From Clostridiales bacterium (GTDB lineage Bacteria; Bacillota_A; Clostridia; Christensenellales; CAG-917): a DNA stretch of 6,320 nucleotides. The stretch is taken from assembly GCA_031282095.1 (NCBI GenBank), contig JAITEJ010000137.1, forward strand, positions 1 to 6,320, written 5' to 3'. Of the stretch, positions 1 through 4,560 are shown piece after piece. The translations under genes and the position numbers were made by a program. The first letter of the stretch is position 1. Every line of letters begins with the position of its first letter. The notes under the pieces are model-generated. The model did no database searches, was not told the DNA's origin, and worked only from the letters and a program-made list of their open reading frames with translations.

Positions 1-2
1 AT

Positions 3-197
3 AAAATCGAAGGCGACCGCGGGAATATGACGAATAGCTTTATAAAAAACACAACGGAGCAGAACGCTTTTTTTGCCGCCCTAGAAACTTTCGCAGAATA
101 TTTATGCGTTACGATAAACCATGCAGCGTTTTCCCGCTTTTATCTGCTTGACTCTGTTATCCTTTTTCTTAATCAGTACCGTCACGCCGCGGATTGA
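3..197 (+). CDS. Possible 3' end of an unrecognised gene (left edge)
   Basis: An open frame enters from the left edge and ends at TGA 195-197, giving 64 residues. An in-frame ATG at 27-29 would give 56 residues, but it has no Shine-Dalgarno site, so any real start is probably outside the window. The product has an ordinary soluble composition with aromatic residues (AFFAALETFAEYL and FYLLDSVILFL can be read), and I recognise no family. The last few codons lie inside the first copy of the 106-bp tandem repeat, and the stop codon is changed in the second copy (TTGA becomes TCAA). A competing minus-strand frame over about 100-210 reads GVTVLIKKKDNRVKQIKAGK, so the coding strand is uncertain. Either could be a relic. 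Confidence 0.2.
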   Translation, partial: KIEGDRGNMTNSFIKNTTEQNAFFAALETFAEYLCVTINHAAFSRFYLLDSVILFLNQYRHAAD

Positions 198-389
198 AAC
201 ACGCGCTGCGCCGCTTTAGGTTTTTACACAATCCCGTACATGCATTCTCCTAAAAGAGTTAATTTGGTGCTTACGCCGTCCGCACCGTCGCGCCGCGGAT
301 CAAAACACGCGCTGCATCGCGTTAGGTTTTTACACAATCCCGTACATGCATTCTCCTAAAAGAGTTAATTTGGTGCTTACGCCGTCCGT
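178..389. repeat. 106-bp tandem duplication (2 copies)
   Basis: Copy 1 is 178-283 and copy 2 is 284-389, an exact 106-bp period. The right-hand 67 bases of each copy (216-282 and 322-388) are identical. The left-hand part has six substitutions. On the minus strand each copy carries an AGGAG, five bases, then an ATG with a five-codon frame ending in TAA (241-224 and 347-330). The identity suggests a fairly recent duplication or gene conversion. No transposase or terminal inverted repeats accompany it. Confidence 0.9.
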
Positions 390-495
390 CCCAATAGTCT
401 GTTAAATAATCCTCTGTTCCGTGTTCTCGGTGTTGACGCCGCTTGCATTCGCGTCCTTTTGAGTCTTACTGAGCATAGTGCGTTCGCTCAGTTTA

Positions 496-519
496 TGTAC
501 GAACTCATCCATCCGTGTG
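496..519. repeat. Short dispersed repeat, copy 1
   Basis: This 24-base motif, starting TGTACGAACTC, recurs at 4476-4499 with only five differences, all transitions. Its first 11 bases recur exactly at 561-571. On the minus strand all copies can encode [D/E]EFV[H/Q]. It probably belongs to an intergenic repeat family of this genome, though short length makes that an inference. Confidence 0.5.
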
Positions 520-560
520 CGTCCGAGCTTTTTTGGTCGTAAAGCGTCCTCTCTTTCTCA

Positions 561-574
561 TGTACGAACTCTTC
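561..574. repeat. Short dispersed repeat, partial copy
   Basis: It begins with the same 11 bases (TGTACGAACTC) as the motif at 496, followed by the similar TTCC, and lies 65 bases to its right. It diverges after that. It is listed because with 496-519 and 4476-4499 it makes three occurrences in intergenic DNA. Confidence 0.4.
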
Positions 575-692
575 CCTCTTAACGATGTTAAATGCTCCCA
601 GGATTTTGGCGTCCAATCAGCCTTAACTTTAAACGAATCGCCTTAGGGACATTTAAAAACCTTAAATCCCGAACCCGTTCGCCTTTTCTCAT

Positions 693-1043
693 TTACGCCG
701 CGAAAATCCTGCGTATATACGTTTGCCTTATGCCGGCGCCTATCATTTTCAACAGGTTAAAACAATCATAGGTTGATAAGTTTTTAAAGGTCTTCCCAAT
801 TATGTACTTGCCCGATATGCGCAGCCATAAACCTGCCTCCGCATAGTAAATACCCGACTGTTTGTCGAAGCGCACCGTTAATCGATTAAATTTACAGCCG
901 TACAACGATACCGCCTCCGACAACGCGAAATCGGTTTCAATGGTGGTATTCTTGAAAAGTTTAGTCACACCGCCGTGCGTACCGAGCCCCTCGGTTACAA
1001 TTTCCTGCTTGATTTTTTGATCTTTTTGCATTTTTACGTTCAT
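693..1043 (-). CDS. Hypothetical protein, 116 aa
   Basis: I do not recognise the family. The case for a real gene is the start site: on the minus strand an AAGGAG (1058-1053) lies nine bases before the ATG at 1043, and no other frame there is as open. The gene ends with TAA. The product is basic and soluble, with no signal peptide or membrane segment. Residues 1-20 are charged and probably disordered (MNVKMQKDQKIKQE). Residues 30-80 have a beta-strand-like pattern (VSLYGCKFNRLTVRFD, then YYAEAGLWLRISGKYIIGKTF). The C-terminus reads FNLLKMIGAGIRQTYIRRIF, a likely amphipathic, positively charged helix that could bind nucleic acid or membrane. It stands alone, with about 300 bases of gene-poor DNA downstream and 950 upstream. 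The upstream leader holds a 10-bp palindrome (1074-1083), a possible operator. It could be a small accessory or phage-derived gene. Confidence 0.7.
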   Translation of the reverse strand: MNVKMQKDQKIKQEIVTEGLGTHGGVTKLFKNTTIETDFALSEAVSLYGCKFNRLTVRFDKQSGIYYAEAGLWLRISGKYIIGKTFKNLSTYDCFNLLKMIGAGIRQTYIRRIFAA

Positions 1044-1653
1044 TCTTCATATCTCCTTATTCGGTTTTTACGTCAGACGTCTGCCGCAACGGTTTCGTTC
1101 CGTTCTGTTTTCTGTGCGGACCGGCTTATACCTTTAAACGCGTAACGGATATATTTTATCGTCGTAGGTATTTCTTTTGCCGCGATTGGATTTAACGGAT
1201 AAATTGAAACATTTTTTCGTTGTTTTTTCTTCTGCCCTAATATAATACAACATAAAAATACATTTTCTTATAAGCAAAATAATCGTATTATGTCATATAG
1301 TGTCGAATTTTAGTTAATTTTTTTCTTGTGCAATCCGTATGTTCGTAAAAATCATATTAAAAAAAGTGAATCACACGCCGTCCTCACCGTGAAATTCTGC
1401 GCCGCATAATGAGCCGTATGAATTCCGTTCGAGTGCGCCGCTTAACGCCAATGAACAAGATTCCCTCTCCGAGTACATGCCGTATAAGTTTTCGCGCGTT
1501 TGGATTGAGCGTTGTCTTTGCGTGCGTATAGATCGGCATGCACGTCGTACAGCTCTTCGTACGTTCTTACGCCTTATACCTTGTTCAGTTCGCAAAGTGG
1601 AATACCGCCGCATACGTAGTGTTAGATTTTAATGCGCCTTATTTCGTTACGAG
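1044..1653. other. Intergenic region with AT-rich stretch
   Basis: The part next to the 693-1043 gene holds its ribosome binding site and the perfect palindrome CAGACGTCTG (1074-1083). From about 1195 to 1370 the DNA is strongly AT-rich with several TATAAT-like hexamers on both strands, for example plus 1241-1246. None has a well-spaced, well-matched -35 box, so I do not call a promoter, although the promoter of the 116-residue gene most likely lies here. From 1371 to 1620 all six frames are poor or broken, and the longest (minus 1613-1371) is a low-complexity Arg/Ser-rich frame without a ribosome binding site. No RNA gene is recognisable. Confidence 0.5.
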
Positions 1654-1817
1654 ACTCCTAATTGCCGCGCGTATCTTTTATACTCCGCTAACGGAAGTAT
1701 AGATGTACGTGCCGACGCAAACTCTATTACGTGCCGCGTGCGTTTTTATACTTCGCGGGGGGGCTCGCGCCGACCTCCAACCGACAAACTCTATTACGTG
1801 CCGCGTGCGTTTTTATA
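1654..1817. repeat. Three-copy tandem repeat, period about 67 bp
   Basis: A 33-base block at 1718-1750 is repeated exactly at 1785-1817, a period of 67 bases. A third, degenerate copy lies at about 1654-1684, offset 68 bases to the left and recognisable by ACTC, GCCGCG and TTTTATACT in the same order. The spacers between blocks are only loosely similar. The element lies in DNA without a gene. It is not CRISPR-like, because the repeats are few and one is degenerate. Confidence 0.75.
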
Positions 1818-1999
1818 ACGATTATACCTATGATCCGCTCCGAGGAGAGATATCCATTAAATCTTATGCTTTAAATGACAGCAAACAATACACACGGTAA
1901 AACAGTGCGATCAGACTCGGCGGTGTTTTAGATGATTTCCGCATACTTTTGATTATTCGGAGTTGTAGGATAACGCTTATTAAAGGCAAATTTAAAATC
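1818..1999. other. Intergenic, downstream of the Dabb gene
   Basis: This lies between the tandem repeat and the 3' end of the Dabb pseudogene. Open frames on either strand are short (the longest minus frame, 26 codons from an ATG near 1945, has no ribosome binding site). I see no confident terminator after the Dabb stop codon and no RNA gene. Confidence 0.4.
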
Positions 2000-2290
2000 T
2001 TAAACGATAAAATCACAAACGGCGCGGTTAATCCTTACGGTTTGAACGAATTTGCTTATTTTTATATGTTCGGGATGAATTTTATACGCTGCAAGACCGG
2101 CCTCGTCGTCAAATTCAGATATAAGCACGGCGTCGAACGCACCGCTCTCTATTTCCTTTCCCACGCCGACGGCGGCTTTTCTAAGCGTAGGAACCACTCC
2201 GTTTAAGCTTTCTAACTAAGACTTTATCTTTTCCGCGTTTTCCGCCTTGTTTTCTTCTTTAAGTTTCCACATTACTATGTGTTTGATCAT
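2000..2290 (-). pseudogene. Dabb-domain protein gene with in-frame amber codon
   Basis: The frame from ATG 2290 to TAA 2000-2002 encodes a complete Dabb domain (stress-responsive dimeric alpha/beta barrel) of normal length, 96 codons, except that codon 25 is TAG (2218-2216). Family hallmarks are visible: the N-terminal strand MIKHIVMWKLK, the charged helix ending NAEKIKS, then LESLNGVVPTLRK, the strand DAVLISEFD, the helix AGLAAY, HPEH at residues 72-75, and a C-terminal VRINRAVCDF. The start has a good GAGG eight bases upstream. Family members have various or unknown roles, often as small cytoplasmic dimers. The sequence on both sides of TAG is undamaged, so this is either a very recent nonsense mutation (CAG to TAG would explain it, since Gln fits there), a sequencing error, or a read-through codon. 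A GTG at 2197 could restart translation but would lose the first strand and part of the first helix. Confidence 0.85.
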
Positions 2291-2431
2291 TTATTTTTCC
2301 TCACAAAAAACATACTTCGACAACAGAATATCAGCGCTGCGCGCCGTTCCCGCTATTCTTACGGCGTTCATTTCGGCATTCTTTTTTCTTATCGCCGCGA
2401 CACGCCCCCTTAATTTATGAGTGCGCCGCAC
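2291..2431 (-). CDS. Possible small protein between zinc-ribbon and Dabb genes
   Basis: A frame of 46 codons can start at GTG 2431, or of 26 codons at ATG 2371, and ends in TAA at 2293-2291, directly before the Dabb ATG (TAAATG). From the GTG it overlaps the zinc-ribbon gene by 17 bases. The product is basic and protein-like (RRTHKLRGRVAAIRKKNAEM, then NAVRIAGTARSADILLSKYV), with no membrane segment or known motif. The overlap and adjacency are operon-like. Against it, neither start has a properly spaced Shine-Dalgarno site, and the frame may be chance in the leader of the Dabb gene. I do not recognise a family. Confidence 0.25.
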   Translation of the reverse strand: MRRTHKLRGRVAAIRKKNAEMNAVRIAGTARSADILLSKYVFCEEK

Positions 2432-2894
2432 CGCAATAAGGACATACTCCGTCGCCGGTAAGAGCCGCTCCGCAAGACTCGCATTTCCTTATTTTTTTAA
2501 CCGGCGCGGCTTTCTCAAACGCAACCAACGCGGTTTTATCGGCGTTGAATTTATAACCGGGCAAATAGCGTTTATTAAAAATAGTCACTAAAGACTGTCT
2601 TATAGACTTTTCGCTTTTGCCGAAATTGGAGGCAAGTTCGGAGACGTCCGTCAGACCGTCGTCTGTCACCGCGCGGACTATAGCGCGCCGTCTGCATTGT
2701 TCTCCGAAGTGTACCCACCCAAGCGGCAAGCCGTAAAAACCGCCGCCCACGAATATGCAGCCGAGTATGCCCAACCATATAAGTCCGCCCGCAAATCCAA
2801 CGGGTATAGCGGGAATACCCGCCACGAACAACGCGCTGAATACAAGCAAAATTGTCAGTTCAGTTTTTAAACTTTTGTTAATATCCTTTCCCAT
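2415..2894 (-). CDS. Membrane protein with winged-helix-like segment and zinc ribbon
   Basis: This is a 159-residue protein of unknown exact function. Two hydrophobic helices lie at residues 12-31 and 35-58. A basic junction (CRRRAIVRAV) follows, then a helical segment at 65-115 (LTDVSELASNFGKSEKSIRQ, then NKRYLPGYKF) that reads like a small winged helix-turn-helix. A zinc ribbon sits at 138-154 with Cys138, Cys141, Cys151 and Cys154 (CxxC-x9-CxxC). The soluble part is probably cytoplasmic. An ATG five codons upstream, at 2909, is also in frame, but the AGGAGG site lies inside that extension and five bases before ATG 2894, so 2894 is the better start. A TAGAAT resembling a -10 box lies just upstream of the ribosome binding site without a good -35. 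The gene follows the methyltransferase by 150 bases on the same strand and may be partly co-transcribed. A regulatory or protein-quality role is conceivable but unproven. Confidence 0.85.
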   Translation of the reverse strand: MGKDINKSLKTELTILLVFSALFVAGIPAIPVGFAGGLIWLGILGCIFVGGGFYGLPLGWVHFGEQCRRRAIVRAVTDDGLTDVSELASNFGKSEKSIRQSLVTIFNKRYLPGYKFNADKTALVAFEKAAPVKKIRKCESCGAALTGDGVCPYCGAAHS

Positions 2895-3044
2895 ACATGC
2901 CTCCTGCATAATATTACTATTCTACCCCACCGCCGCATCCTTGACCGTCCTTTCCTCGCAAGCGCCTCCGGAGTATGTTGCAATCGGTATACTTAGCCGC
3001 CGTGCGTTTCGACATCTTTTTTCATATATTTATTTCTCATAATA

Positions 3045-4211
3045 TTAAAGCAGTTTCAATGTCACCGACTTTAAATATTGTCCTTCGTCGGCGGACAACA
3101 GCGAAGCGTGGTCACGTCCCTGAAAACGCACATCCGCGACGCGCGCGCCGACGTTCGCCCTCATCGCGCTTTCCCGCAGCATTTCCGTAAAAAGGCCGAG
3201 AGACATATGCTGCGAGCAGCTGCACGTGACAAGCACACCCTCTTGTGCGAGCAGTTTCAACGCCAAAGTGTTTATATCGCGATAACCGTTGAAACCTTCT
3301 TTAACCGTATCCTTACTTTTTATAAACGCGGGCGGATCGAGGACTATAACGTCGAAATTACGCCCCTCTCGCTTGTATTCTCTGAGAAGCTCGAAAACGT
3401 CCGCCTGCACCGTCGTTATATTTCGGATTCCGTTTAACCCGGCGTTCACGCGTACGGCTTCAAGAGCCGGCGCGCTTATGTCGACGGCGACGACCTCCGA
3501 CGCTCCGCCGTCCGCGGCGCACAGAGAAAAACCGCCTTGATTGCAGAACAGATCAAGCACGCGCTTTCCTTTCACGTAATCCTTAAGACGCGCGCGGTTT
3601 TCCTTTTGATCCAAAAAATATCCCGTTTTCTGACCGTTCGCGACGTCGATTTTCAGCTTTACGCCGTTTTCCGTGATTACGAGTTCGGAGGGAAGCTCCC
3701 CGTAAAGAACACCCTTACGCTCCGGCAAACCCTCCTTAGCGCGCACCGACACATCGCTTCTTTCATAAACGCAGGAAGGCGCAAACAATTCGACAAGTAT
3801 ATCCGTGATCATGTCTTTCCGCACTTCCATGCCCAAACATAAAAACTGCACCGAAAGCACGTCGGCGTATTTGTCCACTATAAGTCCGGGCAGCAGGTCG
3901 CTTTCACCGAACACGGCGCGGTAATTATCCGAATAGCCGAGCGAACGCCTGAACGCGTCCGCGGACTTTATCCGTTTTAAGAAAAAAGCCCTGTCCGTTT
4001 CGCTCTCGTCGCGGCTCAACAGCCTCACGATGATTTTAGACTGATGATTGATAAACCCCCGCCCGACAAAACGTCCGTCTGAGGACTCAACCCGGCATAC
4101 GCCGCCTTGCGCGTCCTTGCCGTCTATCCTGGCGACCTCGTTGGCGTATATCCACGGATGTCCCGACAGCGGTCGCTTCTCCTCGCCTTTTTTTAATATA
4201 ACGGTATACAT
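3045..4211 (-). CDS. rlmI: RlmI-type 23S rRNA cytosine-C5 methyltransferase
   Basis: This is a class I SAM-dependent rRNA methyltransferase of the RlmI family. The E. coli member makes m5C1962 in 23S rRNA. Its 388 residues compare with about 396 in E. coli. An N-terminal PUA-type RNA-binding domain (residues 1 to about 75) has the usual LKKGEEKRPLSGHPWIYANE opening. A linker domain contains SDLLPGLIVDKY, and GQKTGYFLDQKENR at 193-206 precedes the Rossmann fold. SAM-binding motif I is VLDLFCNQGGFSL (218-230), followed by the acidic VAVDIS (241-246) and ADVFELL. Catalytic motif IV is DPPAF (292-296), followed by TCSCS (329-333). Motif I normally reads FCYTGGFSL, so Asn-Gln replaces Tyr-Thr here. 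The ATG matches the family start, yet no Shine-Dalgarno site precedes it. A -10 box lies six bases upstream instead. The gene ends in TAA. It is divergent from the sugar transporter, and the specific target base is inferred from the family. Confidence 0.95.
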   Translation of the reverse strand: MYTVILKKGEEKRPLSGHPWIYANEVARIDGKDAQGGVCRVESSDGRFVGRGFINHQSKIIVRLLSRDESETDRAFFLKRIKSADAFRRSLGYSDNYRAVFGESDLLPGLIVDKYADVLSVQFLCLGMEVRKDMITDILVELFAPSCVYERSDVSVRAKEGLPERKGVLYGELPSELVITENGVKLKIDVANGQKTGYFLDQKENRARLKDYVKGKRVLDLFCNQGGFSLCAADGGASEVVAVDISAPALEAVRVNAGLNGIRNITTVQADVFELLREYKREGRNFDVIVLDPPAFIKSKDTVKEGFNGYRDINTLALKLLAQEGVLVTCSCSQHMSLGLFTEMLRESAMRANVGARVADVRFQGRDHASLLSADEGQYLKSVTLKLL

Positions 4212-4217
4212 ATTTAT

Positions 4218-4246
4218 ATTATATCACTTAATATGTCCGTCCGCAA
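4218..4246 (-). promoter_or_regulatory. Extended -10 promoter of the methyltransferase gene
   Basis: On the minus strand TATAAT (4223-4218) is a perfect -10 box preceded by TG one base upstream (extended -10). TTGCGG (4246-4241) stands at the ideal 17-base spacing and matches the first half of the -35 consensus. A start about seven bases beyond the -10 box falls on the A of the ATG at 4211, so the transcript is predicted to have essentially no leader. Confidence 0.65.
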
Positions 4247-4421
4247 GTAAAACGCAAATTTTACCGCCGCAAATACACGGGGTTCTTCGACGGAAAAACT
4301 ACGGGCGCGGCTTTGTGTAAATTTCATATTGCAGATTTGTCAATCGTTTTTAGGGAACCTTTTCGGAATTTTCGGTAAATATTTTTAACGGAAAAAAAGT
4401 AAACGTTTTTCGACATAAAAA

Positions 4422-4454
4422 TTCCGAACTGTAAGCCACGGCTTTGCTTCGGAA
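4422..4454 (-). terminator. Hairpin with T-run, possible terminator
   Basis: Seven-bp arms TTCCGAA (4422-4428) and TTCGGAA (4448-4454) enclose a second small stem (AAGC/GCTT). On the minus strand the hairpin is followed directly by a run of five T, as in an intrinsic terminator. On the plus strand six A separate it from the T-run, so it looks weak there. No annotated gene ends here, so it may instead shield the methyltransferase promoter from leftward transcription, or be part of a repeat. Confidence 0.3.
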
Positions 4455-4475
4455 AAAATTTTTTCCTTATATCTC

Positions 4476-4504
4476 TGTACAAACTCGTCCGTCTGTGTTA
4501 AAAT
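4476..4504 (+). promoter_or_regulatory. Candidate promoter of the sugar transporter gene
   Basis: TGTACA (4476-4481, four of six matches to the -35 consensus) is followed after 17 bases by TAAAAT (4499-4504), with TG one base before the -10 box. A start near 4511 would give a leader of about 50 bases. The same bases are a copy of the dispersed motif found at 496, where no -10 box follows, so the match may be partly coincidental. Confidence 0.35.
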
Positions 4505-4560
4505 ATTTCAAACGCGTGTTTAAAACGGCGCGCGTCAAAACATTTGGAGATTAATTTGCC

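Larger units (their letters stand above)
390..692. other. Gene-poor region with decayed minus-strand frames
   Basis: No intact gene is visible. On the minus strand a frame ending at TAA 402-404 reads MDEFVHKLSERTMLSKTQKD at its start (ATG at 512). A second fragment in another frame just to the right reads EEFVHEKERTLYDQKSS before stopping. Both are protein-like but short, have no clear ribosome binding site and share the EFVH motif, so they look like relics or parts of a dispersed repeat. A perfect 7-bp inverted repeat (ACTGAGC/GCTCAGT, 468-474 and 486-492, 11-base loop) could form a hairpin. An AT-rich imperfect inverted repeat lies at 646-670, about 20 bases beyond the stop of the 693-1043 gene. 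It lacks the GC stem and T-run of a confident terminator. Confidence 0.5.
4212..4560. other. Divergent intergenic region, methyltransferase/transporter
   Basis: This region holds the methyltransferase promoter at its left end, a group of inverted repeats at 4363-4454, a perfect 16-bp palindrome of A6T6 flanked by GG/CC (4451-4466), a copy of the dispersed motif (4476-4499), a candidate plus promoter (4476-4504) and the transporter ribosome binding site (4546-4549). On the minus strand a short frame reads TDEFVQRYKEKIFSEAKPWL across the dispersed motif, again suggesting that part of the gap is repeat-derived. No riboswitch class or RNA gene is recognisable. Confidence 0.5.

Noticed and set aside
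178..389. CRISPR-like repeat ends (GGATTGAAAC at 191-200 within a tandem repeat)
   Set aside because: ATTGAAAC is a common CRISPR repeat ending, but the second copy reads GGATCAAAAC, the period is 106 bases, the would-be spacers are identical, and there are no cas genes.
1241..1246. TATAAT on the plus strand as a promoter
   Set aside because: The best -35-like hexamer (TTGTTT) is only 15 bases away, no gene follows on that strand, and the region is so AT-rich that such hexamers are expected by chance.
1371..1613. Minus-strand 80-codon frame
   Set aside because: Composition is Arg/Ser-rich low complexity, there is no ribosome binding site, and the other frames of the same stretch look equally plausible, so no gene can be supported.
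1703..1900. Plus-strand 65-codon frame over the tandem repeats
   Set aside because: It consists mostly of the 67-bp repeat read through, with no ribosome binding site and no recognisable protein pattern.
2325..2359. Inverted repeat AGAATA/TATTCT as terminator after the zinc-ribbon gene
   Set aside because: The stem is short with a bulge and no T-run follows on the minus strand.
2895..2909. Upstream ATG (2909) as start of the zinc-ribbon gene
   Set aside because: The AGGAGG Shine-Dalgarno site lies inside that extension and is correctly placed for ATG 2894 instead.
2755..3042. Plus-strand 95-codon frame opposite the zinc-ribbon gene
   Set aside because: It is antisense to the membrane helices of the minus-strand gene, which explains its hydrophobicity. 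It has no ribosome binding site.
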